DNA from: Spirosoma taeanense
GTDB taxonomy: Bacteria; Bacteroidota; Bacteroidia; Cytophagales; Spirosomataceae
Length of the DNA: 64,000 nt
Assembly (NCBI RefSeq): GCF_013127955.1
Contig: NZ_CP053435.1
Location: 2,852,001 to 2,916,000, forward strand
Direction: 5' to 3'
The translations under genes were made by a program, and so were the position numbers. Below, piece by piece: positions 20,295-30,713 of the stretch. Every line of letters starts with the position of its first letter. The stretch's first letter is position 1. The notes beneath the pieces were generated by a model, which worked only from the letters and a program-made list of their open reading frames with translations, had not been told where the DNA came from and did not search any database.

Positions 20295-20951
20295 GTGACG
20301 CGTCGAAAACAGCATCACTTTCTGCATAATGTGGAAAGCGCCCATGTAATTGAAGTCGGTAAACCGCAGTATAAAACCATTAAGGGCCAGTGGCGAACAG
20401 ACTATTTTAAGAACAATAACCCGATTGTACTCGAGCTCGCCTGTGGTAAAGGAGAGTACACAATTGGCCTGGCGCAGGCGTTTCCAGATAAGAATTTTAT
20501 CGGGGTTGACATTAAGGGAGACCGGATCGCCCGGGGGTCTAAAGTAGCTCAGACATTGGGGTTAATGAACGTTGGCTTTCTTCGAACGGACATCAATTAT
20601 TTACGGGAGTTTGTTGCCAAGGACGAAGTAGATGAAATCTGGATTACGTTTCCCGATCCTCAGCCACGCCCCAAACAAGAGAAGCACCGCCTGACCCATC
20701 CGCGCTTTCTGGCCGTATACAAGGAGTTGCTGGTACCGGGCGGTACGCTGCATTTGAAAACTGACAATCCGGAACTGTTCAGCTATAGTCTGGAAAAGAT
20801 TAAGGAGTGTAGCTTTAAGGATTTACATTCGACAACTGATTTATATAATTCAGAGCTGAATGAAATTCACCTGGGTATCAAGACAAAATACGAACAACTC
20901 TTTTTCAGCAAGGGGTTTACAATTAACTATTTACAATGTAAAAACGGGTGA
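20295..20951 (+). CDS. trmB: tRNA (guanine-N7-)-methyltransferase
   Basis: 218 aa with a GTG start at 20295, two bases after the folC stop; no better ATG lies nearby. SAM-dependent enzyme making m7G46 in the tRNA variable loop. Motif I is LELACGKGEYTIGLAQAFPD, followed by NFIGVDIKGDRIARGSKVA. The catalytic-region motif EIWITFPDPQPRPKQEKHRLTHP is nearly diagnostic for TrmB. The C-terminal part contains LKTDNPELFSYSL. Last gene of the tonB-folC-trmB run. Confidence 0.96.
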   Translation: MTRRKQHHFLHNVESAHVIEVGKPQYKTIKGQWRTDYFKNNNPIVLELACGKGEYTIGLAQAFPDKNFIGVDIKGDRIARGSKVAQTLGLMNVGFLRTDINYLREFVAKDEVDEIWITFPDPQPRPKQEKHRLTHPRFLAVYKELLVPGGTLHLKTDNPELFSYSLEKIKECSFKDLHSTTDLYNSELNEIHLGIKTKYEQLFFSKGFTINYLQCKNG

Positions 20952-21005
20952 AGTTTTGTAAACCCCACCCGTCCATATCTTAAATTGTATTTTGTAACCG
21001 AAGCC

Positions 21006-21045
21006 TATTTAACATTGTGCACTTATGGATTCGTATTGTTAAATA
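21006..21045. terminator. Bidirectional terminator between trmB and gap
   Basis: Nine-bp inverted repeat (TATTTAACA 21006-21014 and TGTTAAATA 21037-21045) with a 22-nt loop between convergent genes. The stem is AT-rich, so it is only moderately convincing. Confidence 0.45.
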
Positions 21046-21078
21046 GAGTAATGTAAATAGACTGAGTGAGCTGTTACT

Positions 21079-22316
<1,238 letters not shown>

Positions 22317-23045
22317 AAATATCTCTAGTAACTATTACGCTAAAGAGTAGGGGAGTAATTATTATCCATATCGAAATCAGCACTAAACAATTACTAAGTT
22401 ATGATCTAAGTGTTGTGAGCAAACTACTGGATTTTATATGCTAAGCGTTATCAAAGGTTAGTTTCCACCAATTTTAGTCGATAAAATTTTACCAAAATAT
22501 TTATTCTTCATTCCTTTCTCCATCTCTCAACTATTTCTTAGACTCATCATTAAGCATTGCAAATTAGATACTGGTGGTCAGTAACCAATCTTATGCATAA
22601 CGAATCAAATCTAATTTGAAAACTAACCAACGAAGGCCGGAAGTATTCCTGGAGTAGCTTATCTCTTTTACGTGTAGATAGGGTATGATCAGCAGTCTGG
22701 TCAGTAAGCTCATTCATGATAATAGTACCCTATAAGATGAACCAGATTTGTCAAACAATTAGGTTACTCTACTAAGTTTATATTGAGTAATACATTTATC
22801 CGAAAGCTAGAGAGTAGGGCAAGTAAAGAGCAGTATCTTGAAGAGTTTAAAGGCAAGCTGCTGTACGTGGTTACGGATAACGAAAGCTTGCTATACGCTA
22901 GCCAGCGCATTCGGTTTTTCTAACGGTTTATTTGCTATCAAATCATAGGAGATTTATATCAAGCAACTATTACACAAATGACTTCATGCGTACACACATT
23001 TAAAATTTTTAAAAGCGTATGTTTCAACTATACAACGGTTCTCCT
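22317..23045. other. AT-rich intergenic region upstream of dapD
   Basis: Gene-poor. At 22741-22923 there is a short, less AT-rich open stretch of about 60 codons ending in TAA (…GKLLYVVTDNESLLYASQRI…) with no convincing start; it may be a decayed gene end. I see no RNA gene or long inverted repeat elsewhere here. Confidence 0.5.
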
Positions 23046-23053
23046 TACCTTTG
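23046..23053 (+). promoter_or_regulatory. Possible -7 box (TACCTTTG) for dapD
   Basis: Exact TAnnTTTG match 123 nt before the dapD ATG, implying a leader of about 120 nt. No well-placed -33 element. Confidence 0.4.
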
Positions 23054-23176
23054 ACAAGCCAAGGAGATGATACATATATTATATACTGGTAAACAGAATT
23101 TTATTTTGGTATAATTATAAAAGTGCTGTTATTCAGATAGTTATAATCGTTTCTATAAACTATTACTTTAATATTG

Positions 23177-23992
23177 ATGAGTACTGAAGTTGAAAAAATA
23201 TGGGCTGATCGGGAGCTACTCGCAGAACCTGAGTCCCTGCAGTTGATTAGGGGCATAATTGATCAATTAGATAAGGGGGAACTTCGGGTAGCCAATCCGC
23301 CAGTCGACGAAACAAAGGAGTGGACCGTAAACGAGTGGGTTAAAAAAGCGATTTTACTTTATTTTGTCAGCCAGCAGATGAAGTCAGACGAGGTAGGCAT
23401 TTTCACTTTCCATGACAAAATTCCACTCAAGACAAACTTCGCCGAGGCTCGAGTTCGCGCGGTCCCACCAGCCGTAGCTCGCTATGGATCCTACCAGGCT
23501 CCGGGTGTTATCCTCATGCCATCTTATGTCAATATCGGTGCTTATGTTGATGAGCGTACTATGGTCGACACCTGGGCAACGGTTGGTAGTTGCGCCCAGA
23601 TTGGTAAGGATGTTCATCTTAGTGGGGGCGTTGGAATAGGAGGGGTTCTTGAACCACCACAAGCGGCCCCGGTCATTGTGGAAGACGGCGCTTTTATTGG
23701 TTCACGGTGCATTGTTGTCGAGGGTGCCCACATTGGGAAACGGGCAGTGCTGGGGGCTGGTGTTACCATAACAGGGTCTTCTAAAATTATCGACGTGACG
23801 GGTACTAAACCGGTCGAGTATAAAGGCTTTGTTCCCGCTAATGCCGTTGTTATTCCGGGGAGTTATACTAAACAATTCCCCGCTGGTGATTTTCATGTAC
23901 CCTGTGCCATCATTATTGGTGAGCGTAAAGCTTCTACAGATTTAAAAACTTCGCTGAATGATGCCCTCCGGGAAAACAATGTATCCGTTTAA
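23177..23992 (+). CDS. dapD: Tetrahydrodipicolinate N-succinyltransferase
   Basis: 271 aa from the ATG at 23177; the in-frame TTG just before it is not needed. Transfers succinyl from succinyl-CoA to tetrahydrodipicolinate in the lysine/meso-diaminopimelate pathway. An N-terminal helical domain is followed by a left-handed beta-helix of hexapeptide repeats (VNIGAYVDERTMVDTWATVG, CAQIGKDVHLSGGVGIGGVL, GAHIGKRAVLGAGVTITG). EPPQAAPVIVEDGAFIGSRC is typical of DapD. Cytoplasmic trimer. Monocistronic, ending at a perfect hairpin. Confidence 0.97.
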   Translation: MSTEVEKIWADRELLAEPESLQLIRGIIDQLDKGELRVANPPVDETKEWTVNEWVKKAILLYFVSQQMKSDEVGIFTFHDKIPLKTNFAEARVRAVPPAVARYGSYQAPGVILMPSYVNIGAYVDERTMVDTWATVGSCAQIGKDVHLSGGVGIGGVLEPPQAAPVIVEDGAFIGSRCIVVEGAHIGKRAVLGAGVTITGSSKIIDVTGTKPVEYKGFVPANAVVIPGSYTKQFPAGDFHVPCAIIIGERKASTDLKTSLNDALRENNVSV

Positions 23993-24033
23993 TTTATTAA
24001 CATGATACAATAATCTTGTCTCAATGTACTTTC

Positions 24034-24069
24034 ACAAAAGTCCATTTACGTCTGTAAATGGACTTTTGT
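24034..24069 (+). terminator. Terminator of dapD
   Basis: Perfect 16-bp stem (24034-24049 and 24054-24069, ACAAAAGTCCATTTAC and complement) with a 4-nt loop, followed by a T-rich run, 41 bp after the dapD stop. Confidence 0.85.
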
Positions 24070-24095
24070 TTATTCAATTAAATTACAGATATAAA

Positions 24096-24129
24096 TTGAT
24101 GTATCATATCAGATTTACTTTTATATTTG
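24096..24129 (+). promoter_or_regulatory. Promoter of the XRE regulator gene
   Basis: TTG (24096-24098), 23 nt, then TATATTTG (24122-24129), matching the Bacteroidota -33/-7 pattern. The ATG at 24153 is 23 nt further on. Confidence 0.65.
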
Positions 24130-24152
24130 ACAATTACAAAATCACCTTTGCC

Positions 24153-24665
24153 ATGAACATCAATGACAAGATTAAACAGATACTGATTGACAAGAACCTA
24201 ACTCCGTCTTATTTCGCGGACGAAATTGGCGTTCAGCGCTCCAGTATCTCGCATATACTGTCAGGTCGTAACCGGCCTAGTTTCGACATTATTCAGAAAA
24301 TCATCCGTCGGTTTCCTGAACTCGGTTACGAATGGATTATGGAAGAAGAATCTTCAATGAATATTCAGGGGGCAAATTCATCCGCAGGGTACATGAATCG
24401 ACCATCTAACCGACAGCCTGCTGAGCGTTCGCAGCAAAGCAATAACCCCGCTACTTTCTCTCCACCTTACTTTAATGCTTCGCCCATTGGTACCCGTACA
24501 ACGCAACGTACCGAGATTCCGCCGGTTAGTCCGGTTGCTTCATCATCCGAACTGGCCTCAGCCTCAACGAACGCCCCGGCATCAGTTACTGGTGAAAAGA
24601 AGGTTGAACGAATTCTGATTTTTTACACGGATGGTTCCTTCCGGGAGTACACGCCTGCCAGCTAA
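24153..24665 (+). CDS. XRE-family helix-turn-helix regulator
   Basis: 170 aa from the ATG at 24153, chosen because it lies just after a good promoter and starts directly with the HTH domain; upstream codons in the frame overlap the dapD terminator. Residues 1-65 form an XRE/Cro-like HTH (LTPSYFADEIGVQRSSISHI, then LSGRNRPSFDIIQKI). The middle (about 75-145) is Ser/Pro/Asn/Ala-rich and disordered. The C-terminus VERILIFYTDGSFREYTP is a short conserved beta segment seen in Cytophagales relatives. Target genes are unknown. Confidence 0.88.
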   Translation: MNINDKIKQILIDKNLTPSYFADEIGVQRSSISHILSGRNRPSFDIIQKIIRRFPELGYEWIMEEESSMNIQGANSSAGYMNRPSNRQPAERSQQSNNPATFSPPYFNASPIGTRTTQRTEIPPVSPVASSSELASASTNAPASVTGEKKVERILIFYTDGSFREYTPAS

Positions 24666-25233
24666 GTCATGATCATGATGGGAAAAATAACCTCGATCTG
24701 GCTAGTTTAAAATTTAGGGTATCTCTTTATAAGCTACTTTAATCGCCATTTAGATTCTAGTAGCAGTTTTACACCAATAGCTTTACGGGTGCTCCACAGC
24801 TGCCAGCTTGTCTCAGTATTACAGATTGCGTTCGGGATCTCATGAGCCTCAACTCTCTAAGCGCCCTGTATTGTTATGCTAAAGAAATAGTTTAGGCGCT
24901 TTTAGGCGGTAATACTCTTCGTTATTTGTCATAGGAATAGCCATTTCAAGCGTATTGAAGGGGTTTTTAAGCTAACTGCTTGTAAAGCAAGACTTTAGTG
25001 TTCCACGTGGATATTTTACAAATACGGTTGTGGCTCGCTTCCAGATACGCGTCAACGACACGTTTTTTTTGCCCCGTAAGAATTGCTCAACGGTCCTATA
25101 ACGTATGAGAATACAGCCGTAACCAGCAACTGGTTTCCTAAGATTGATAACCTACTGTCTGTGTATTTGCCATTTGGTTTGCTCTTGAGACTTGTTGTAT
25201 AATTTATATTATGTTAAGTAGAGTTTTTAAGAA
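24666..25233. other. Intergenic region after the XRE regulator
   Basis: About 570 bp between the XRE gene and the terminator of the convergent TPR gene. No plausible ORF, tRNA or repeat was recognised. Confidence 0.5.
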
Positions 25234-25259
25234 ATAGGGTCAGCTTCCGCCGACCCTAT
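25234..25259 (-). terminator. Terminator of the TPR gene at 25271-26731
   Basis: Eight-bp stem (ATAGGGTC 25234-25241 and GACCCTAT 25252-25259) with a 10-nt loop just past the stop. On the minus strand it is followed by a T/A-rich tail. Confidence 0.75.
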
Positions 25260-25270
25260 CCTCTATTTAA

Positions 25271-26731
25271 TTACTTACTTTCTACGCAAACGATCTTCCG
25301 ATCTTCGTACTGCTTCAGAATGTTCTGCAGGTTCGTCAAGTTCTCATTCAGGTCAGCCTCATCTTTAATCGACTTAGCTTTGGTGAAGTATGGCAACGCC
25401 TGCTTGAATTTTCCGCAAACCAGACCATCCGCTTCTTTACCACGCTTGTTGTACTCGGCCATGTCCATTTTATCGACATCCTGCTTCATCAGAACCGCTT
25501 CGTTAAAATAAACAACGCCCAGACTAAAGTTCGCATCGTAATTGTTCGGATCAACGGCCAGCGCCTTCATATAGTAATCCTTTGCCATTTTACGCTGCTC
25601 TTCCAGTTTGGGCTTTATCTCGGCCAGTTTGCCTGCGTTACCAGCTGTACTGGCGCTGTTCGCTGCTTCTTCCTTCGCTTGGGCATCCAGTTGAGCAACC
25701 ATAGCTTTGGTATCGGCCTGCCGCTTGGTTACGTCGGCCAGCTGACGTTTTGCCTCTGCATTCCGGGGTTCTTTCTTTACCTTAGCCGACAGACGGGCTA
25801 CCTCTCCGTTGATGGCGTCCAGCGCGTCTTTCTGAGCTGCCAGCTTGGTTTTTATGTCTCCTCCTTTACGGCTTTCACCTTCCAGCTTACGCACTTCGGT
25901 CTCCAGCTTGGCCGCACTGTTATCGTAGAGAATTCCCAGGTTCACCAGGTTCTGTACGTTGTTAGGATCCTTCTCGATCATTTGCTTCATGCCCGCGATG
26001 GCCTCATCCATCCGGTTCGAAGCCAGCATGATGTTAATCCGCTCGTTCGACAGATCTTTATTCCCCGGCGCCAGCGCTATTCCTTTATCGAGGGCCGTCA
26101 GCGCTTTATCGATTTCCTTATCATTCCGATAAAGCATAGCCAGCGAGCCATAGATCGACGCATCTTTCCCTCCGTTGGCAATGTATTTTTCCAGCTGGGT
26201 TTTAGCCGTTGCGTTGTCCTGAATCTGCTGCGCCCCAATAGCGGTGTACAGCGGAGCAAGCGTATCCTGTGGCAGTACAGTGCTCGCCAGTGTCATCACC
26301 TTTATAGCTTCAGGGTAATTTTTCGCCTGGAACTTGGCAACTCCCTGCTGCATGATCGCGTTATAGAGTTCGCGGCTTTTTAGGGCATCCTGTGCTTCTT
26401 TTGCCAGCCGACCGGGGCCCCCTTTTTTATCTTTATCCAGCTCAACAACTTTATTGTAGGCTTCATAGGCCACCAGGGCTCCATTTGAATCCAGTTTCAT
26501 CAACTGGGGAGCCGAAAATTCCTGATAGAGTTTAGCCCGGTCCATCCAGGTGCTTGCTTTTGCCGACGCTTTCGGATCGGTGATCGCCTTATCGCTTTTC
26601 TCCTTGTCTTTTTGCTTCGACTCCAACATAGCTGCGTCTACGGCATTGGTGGTGCCCTGCGCCTGCTGGTTCTGAGCGTACGCTCCAAACGTCAGCGTGC
26701 ACCCCAGCATTGCTAAAAAGATTGGTTTCAT
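25271..26731 (-). CDS. Exported tetratricopeptide-repeat protein
   Basis: 486 aa. Signal peptide MKPIFLAMLGCTLTFGAYAQ. The mature protein has TPRs in two blocks (about residues 120-270 and 385-480; for example FQAKNYPEAIKVMTLASTVL and ALAVDPNNYDANFSLGVVYF). They are separated by a Lys/Ala/Glu-rich coiled-coil-like stretch (about 275-380). Likely a periplasmic scaffold; no enzyme motif. It follows gyrA on the same strand, but a strong hairpin (26813-26857) between them suggests separate transcription. Confidence 0.9.
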   Translation of the reverse strand: MKPIFLAMLGCTLTFGAYAQNQQAQGTTNAVDAAMLESKQKDKEKSDKAITDPKASAKASTWMDRAKLYQEFSAPQLMKLDSNGALVAYEAYNKVVELDKDKKGGPGRLAKEAQDALKSRELYNAIMQQGVAKFQAKNYPEAIKVMTLASTVLPQDTLAPLYTAIGAQQIQDNATAKTQLEKYIANGGKDASIYGSLAMLYRNDKEIDKALTALDKGIALAPGNKDLSNERINIMLASNRMDEAIAGMKQMIEKDPNNVQNLVNLGILYDNSAAKLETEVRKLEGESRKGGDIKTKLAAQKDALDAINGEVARLSAKVKKEPRNAEAKRQLADVTKRQADTKAMVAQLDAQAKEEAANSASTAGNAGKLAEIKPKLEEQRKMAKDYYMKALAVDPNNYDANFSLGVVYFNEAVLMKQDVDKMDMAEYNKRGKEADGLVCGKFKQALPYFTKAKSIKDEADLNENLTNLQNILKQYEDRKIVCVESK

Positions 26732-26812
26732 GTGTACTTTTGGTTGTGTGTTTTAATTTAAAGAACGAAAGTACGGAATCAATCCGTATAAGCATGACCG
26801 GGTATAAAATGT

Positions 26813-26857
26813 TTGAGCCGTTCAGAACAATAGGTCTCCCCTTCCCGAACGGCTCAA
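26813..26857 (-). terminator. Terminator of gyrA
   Basis: Eleven-bp perfect stem (TTGAGCCGTTC 26813-26823 and its complement 26847-26857), with flanking ATAAAAT/ATTTTAT that extends pairing. Lies 18 bp past the gyrA stop. Confidence 0.8.
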
Positions 26858-26874
26858 CTATTTTATACTCCGGA

Positions 26875-29388
26875 CTAGTCTTCAGTCGCTTCGACTACCG
26901 GAACAAACGTTTCCTCGGCTTCTTCCTTTTTGATCTTGGTCACCGACGATATCTCATCGCCGTCCCGTAAACTAATCAGTCGCACGCCCTGGGTATTCCG
27001 CCCGATTACGCTGATATCTTCGATCGGGGTCCGGATGGCAATCCCAGATTTATTGATGATCATCAGATCATCGTTATCCGTTACGTCCAGCACGGCGACT
27101 AAGCGGCCAACTTTTTCGGTCACCTTCAACGTACCCACGCCTTTGGCACCCCGGTCCGTGATCCGGTACTCCTCGATATCGGAACGTTTACCGTAGCCTT
27201 TTTCGGAAACTACCAGCAGCTGGGTATCCGGTGCGCCAATGCAGACCATGCCCACCACATAATTCGTTTTGTCTTCCTCATCGAGTGAGATTCCCCGTAC
27301 GCCCGCAGCTGTACGCCCCATGGGCCGCACCCGGCTTTCGTGGAAACGGACCGCCTTACCCGCGCTCGACGCGATGACGATATCGTTATCACCGTTGGTC
27401 AGGCAGACGCCAATCAGCTGGTCGTCTTCATCGATCGTAATCGCAATGATTCCGTTCTGGCGCGGGCGGGAGAACGCTTCCAGCATGGTCTTTTTAATCG
27501 TGCCCTGCCGGGTACACATCACCAGGTAATTGTTGTTGATGTAGTCCTCGTTCTTCAGGTCCGTTACGTTGATGACCGCCCGTACCTTATCGTCCGACTC
27601 AATGTTGATGAAGTTTGCCAGCGGGCGCCCTTTGGAGATGCGCGAACCTTCGGGCAGTTCATACACCGGCAGCCAGTAGAGCCGTCCTTTCTGGGTAAAG
27701 GCCAGCAGGGTGTTGTGCATCGTGGCCGTGAAGAGATGCTCGGTAAAATCCTCTTCTTTCGTGGCCGCGGCCTTCGCGCCTACCCCACCCCGACTCTGCG
27801 AGCGGTATTCGGTCGTCGGCGTCCGTTTGATATAGCCTTCGTGCGAGATGGTAATGACCATGTCCTCATCGGCAATCAAGGAAAGGTCGCTGATGTTGCC
27901 GTCGCCCAGCGCGTTGATCTCCGTCCGGCGGGCATCGCCGTAACGGGCGCGGATGTCGGCCAGTTCGTCCTTGATCACCTGCCGCTTGCGGTCTTCGCTG
28001 GCCAGAATCTCCCGGTAGTCAGCGATTTCCCGCATCAGCTCGTCGTACTCGCCCTGCAGTTTGTCGCGCTCCAGCCCCGTCAGGCGCTGCAGACGCATTT
28101 CCAGGATGGCTTTTGCCTGTGCGTCGCTCAGCGAGAACCGCTCCATTAATCCCGTACGGGCTACCTCCGGATCGCGCGACGAACGGATCAGTTCAATCAC
28201 AGCGTCGATGTTGTCGAGCGCGATCAGCAGCCCTTCCAGGATATGCGCCCGCTTTTCGGCTTCCCGCAGTTCGTACTGCGTCCGACGCGTGACGACCTCG
28301 AACCGATGCTCGACATAATACTTGATCATGTCCTTCAGGTTCAGCAGCATCGGCCGTCCCTTAACAAGGGCAACGTTGTTGATACCGAATGACGATTGAA
28401 GGGCCGTGTGCTTATACAGGTTGTTCAGGACAACGTTCGGGATGGCATCCTTCCGCAGATCATAAACGACCCGCAGACCGTCCCGGTCGGATTCGTCCCG
28501 GAAAGCCGTGATGCCTTCGATCTTTTTGTCGTTGATGAGTTCGGCCGTCTTTTCGAGCATGACCGCTTTGTTGACCATGTACGGTACGTCCGTTACGATG
28601 ATCTGCGTCTTGCCCCGGTTTTCTTCGATGGTCGCGTGCGCCCGCATAACCACCCGTCCCCGGCCTGTTTTAAAGGCTGACTTCACGCCTTCCATGCCGT
28701 AGATCGTGGCACCCGTTGGAAAGTCGGGCGCCTTGACGAACTCCATTAGTTCTTCGACCGTAATGTCGTTGTTACTCAGGTAGGCCGTAATGCCATCCAC
28801 CACCTCGGTCAGGTTGTGGGGGGCCATGTTGGTCGCCATCCCCACGGCAATCCCCGACGAGCCATTGAGCAGCAGGTTCGGCAGTTTGGCCGGCATAACG
28901 CTCGGCTCTTCGAGCGAATCGTCGAAGTTGGGCTGGAAATCAACCGTTTCTTTATAGATGTCAGCCAGAATCTCATCCGCAATGCGCTTCAGCCGGGCTT
29001 CCGTGTACCGCATGGCGGCCGGCGAGTCGCCATCAATCGAGCCAAAGTTACCCTGTCCGTCAACCAGAGGGTAACGCAGAGACCAGTCCTGGGCCATCCG
29101 GACCATGGTATCGTACACGGAGGAATCGCCGTGCGGGTGGTATTTACCTAATACCTCCCCGACGATACGCGCTGATTTTTTATGTGGTTTGTTGTAGTTA
29201 ACCCCCAGTTCAGCCATCCCAAACAACACCCGGCGATGCACCGGCTTGAGACCGTCGCGTACGTCGGGCAGAGCGCGCGAAATGATGACCGACATTGAAT
29301 AGTCAATGTAGGCACCACGCATTTCGTCCTCAATGTTGATGGGAATGATGTTACTGGGCGATTCGAGGTCGGGATTTTCTTCCGCCAT
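26875..29388 (-). CDS. gyrA: DNA gyrase subunit A
   Basis: 837 aa. With GyrB it introduces negative supercoils using ATP. Catalytic Tyr128 lies in [10 protein letters not shown]. The quinolone-resistance region reads [11 protein letters not shown], with Ser89 and Asp93 equivalent to E. coli Ser83 and Asp87, so the wild-type, quinolone-sensitive residues are present. The C-terminal beta-pinwheel has a GyrA-box variant QSRGGVGAK near residue 540. The C-terminus is acidic ([16 protein letters not shown]). gyrB is not in this window. The promoter box is 68 nt upstream. Confidence 0.97.
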   Translation of the reverse strand: MAEENPDLESPSNIIPINIEDEMRGAYIDYSMSVIISRALPDVRDGLKPVHRRVLFGMAELGVNYNKPHKKSARIVGEVLGKYHPHGDSSVYDTMVRMAQDWSLRYPLVDGQGNFGSIDGDSPAAMRYTEARLKRIADEILADIYKETVDFQPNFDDSLEEPSVMPAKLPNLLLNGSSGIAVGMATNMAPHNLTEVVDGITAYLSNNDITVEELMEFVKAPDFPTGATIYGMEGVKSAFKTGRGRVVMRAHATIEENRGKTQIIVTDVPYMVNKAVMLEKTAELINDKKIEGITAFRDESDRDGLRVVYDLRKDAIPNVVLNNLYKHTALQSSFGINNVALVKGRPMLLNLKDMIKYYVEHRFEVVTRRTQYELREAEKRAHILEGLLIALDNIDAVIELIRSSRDPEVARTGLMERFSLSDAQAKAILEMRLQRLTGLERDKLQGEYDELMREIADYREILASEDRKRQVIKDELADIRARYGDARRTEINALGDGNISDLSLIADEDMVITISHEGYIKRTPTTEYRSQSRGGVGAKAAATKEEDFTEHLFTATMHNTLLAFTQKGRLYWLPVYELPEGSRISKGRPLANFINIESDDKVRAVINVTDLKNEDYINNNYLVMCTRQGTIKKTMLEAFSRPRQNGIIAITIDEDDQLIGVCLTNGDNDIVIASSAGKAVRFHESRVRPMGRTAAGVRGISLDEEDKTNYVVGMVCIGAPDTQLLVVSEKGYGKRSDIEEYRITDRGAKGVGTLKVTEKVGRLVAVLDVTDNDDLMIINKSGIAIRTPIEDISVIGRNTQGVRLISLRDGDEISSVTKIKKEEAEETFVPVVEATED

Positions 29389-29455
29389 GTGACAAAGGAG
29401 TTTCGCAGAAAATTACTATTCCGGCCCACACGCTGCGCGTAGACCGCTGTATAGA

Positions 29456-29463
29456 CAAATATA
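29456..29463 (-). promoter_or_regulatory. Bacteroidota -7 box (TATATTTG) for gyrA
   Basis: Exact TAnnTTTG match on the minus strand, 68 nt before the gyrA ATG; no well-spaced -33 element found. Confidence 0.5.
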
Positions 29464-29638
29464 CAAAATTTTTAGAAGAAATGGAAATAATGGCACAAAT
29501 ACCTGCTAAAACGCCTGAAAACCGCCCTTTCGGCTGTGTTCCAATCAGATCGGTTTCAGCATAATCCACAGCCCTGTCGTCTATTTGAAATACAATTCTA
29601 TTTCAACAAAAACGTATACAGATCAACCGGCTCATAGG

Positions 29639-30088
29639 TCAGGATTTAATCCGGGGATCAAAGGTGAACGGCTCGGTCTGGCGCAGCCGAATCCGGGCAA
29701 AATCCGGATGGGACGGATTCAGCAGGTAATTCCATTCGTGGGTGATAATCGCCGAGGGCACTTGCAGGACGGCTGAACGTCCGCTCCGAAGCCACTCCCC
29801 TCCTATCTGCTGGCAGAAACCATACTGCTGGAAATCAAACCAGTCAGCGGGTAAAGCCTCAACTGAAACCGCATCAACCGCCAGATCGTCGGGGATATCG
29901 ATTAGCATGACCCGAAAGCCGTCCAGCAAACCTTCCCCACTACGATGAACCACGTTTTCCAGGCAGGCCAGTGCCCGACTGGCGGCTGTATAGATAACAA
30001 ACTGCCCCCGGCTGTTCCAGCGCGCAGCCCCGCCCGAAGCCACCAGGCGGTCGGTATAGATAGTTTTGGCAATCCGATAAACAAGCAT
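29639..30088 (-). CDS. RES-domain toxin of a type II toxin-antitoxin pair
   Basis: 149 aa from the ATG at 30088 (MLVYRIAKTIYTD), which matches the usual RES start. A longer frame to 30157 would overlap the antitoxin. Conserved positions of RES proteins are visible: Arg in YRIAK, the SGGAARWNSRG loop, Glu in LACLENVVH, and Ser in VPSAIITHEWNYLLNPSHPDF. Characterised relatives (MbcT and similar) consume cellular NAD. The antitoxin gene ends 31 bp upstream at 30120, so the two share a transcript. Confidence 0.93.
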   Translation of the reverse strand: MLVYRIAKTIYTDRLVASGGAARWNSRGQFVIYTAASRALACLENVVHRSGEGLLDGFRVMLIDIPDDLAVDAVSVEALPADWFDFQQYGFCQQIGGEWLRSGRSAVLQVPSAIITHEWNYLLNPSHPDFARIRLRQTEPFTFDPRIKS

Positions 30089-30119
30089 TGGAAATAAGTC
30101 CCGTCCGGTTGGCCGAGTT

Positions 30120-30503
30120 TCAGGCCAGATCGCCGTATTCAATCCGGACAACCTCATCCAGAATCAGATCAATACCGCCCGAGGTATGCAGCAAATCAAA
30201 CGGAACCTGATTACCCAGCCCGTAGGCAGGTTTGTCCATCCACCGCCGGAAGGCCTCCGCCGAGCCAAATACCGATTCACCAGTCCGGAACAGGACCATA
30301 ATCTTCAGGACTTTCTCGCTGTCCTGCGGGTTAAGTTTCCGCTGTTCCCGTTCGTACCGCTGAAAGGTTTTGAGTGAGGTGTCAAACACCTCAGCCAGCT
30401 GTTCGCGTTTATAGCCGGTCAGGTCCGCAATTTCAAAAAAGCGCGTCGCGGGAACCCCCTTCAGCGCGGAAAAGACGAGTGCGGTACGGTCTGGTATGAT
30501 CAT
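30120..30503 (-). CDS. Xre/MbcA/ParS-family antitoxin
   Basis: 127 aa from the ATG at 30503, chosen because the promoter -7 box ends 4 nt upstream; the frame open to 30536 starts inside the promoter. The N-terminal HTH-like region contains FFEIADLTGYKREQLAEVF and SLKTFQRYEREQRKL. The C-terminal Xre/MbcA/ParS toxin-binding domain contains GSAEAFRRWMDKPAYGLGN and GGIDLILDEVVRIEYG. It should neutralise the RES toxin and repress the operon. It lacks only the start-proximal extension seen in some relatives. Confidence 0.93.
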   Translation of the reverse strand: MIIPDRTALVFSALKGVPATRFFEIADLTGYKREQLAEVFDTSLKTFQRYEREQRKLNPQDSEKVLKIMVLFRTGESVFGSAEAFRRWMDKPAYGLGNQVPFDLLHTSGGIDLILDEVVRIEYGDLA

Positions 30504-30507
30504 GGCG

Positions 30508-30537
30508 CAAATATAAGACTTTTGTCTCATAAACAAA
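30508..30537 (-). promoter_or_regulatory. Promoter and palindromic operator of the RES/Xre operon
   Basis: On the minus strand, TTTG (30537-30534), 18 nt, then TATATTTG (30515-30508), a full -33/-7 promoter. The spacer holds an inverted repeat, ATAAGAC-TTTT-GTCTCAT (30513-30530, 6 of 7 pairs), overlapping the -7 box. This is the expected position for an autorepressor site. The start codon follows the -7 box by 4 nt, so the mRNA should have almost no leader. Confidence 0.7.
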
Positions 30538-30713
30538 GAAATTTGTCCCGGAGTTTCCGTGCGTTGGTCTGTTCGGAATTAGGTCAATACCCGCCCTGGG
30601 TTGATTATTGGCCCGATTCCGGGAACAATCTGGGCTAAGCCCGGTTGTAGCTATACCACGTTTTCCTATCGGGTGTATTGGCTCAGATAGACTACGTAGG
30701 TTCTCTACCCAGC

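Noticed and set aside
23100-23125. Sigma70-like TATAAT upstream of dapD
   Set aside because: Bacteroidota promoters use TAnnTTTG; in this AT-rich interval the hexamer is expected by chance.
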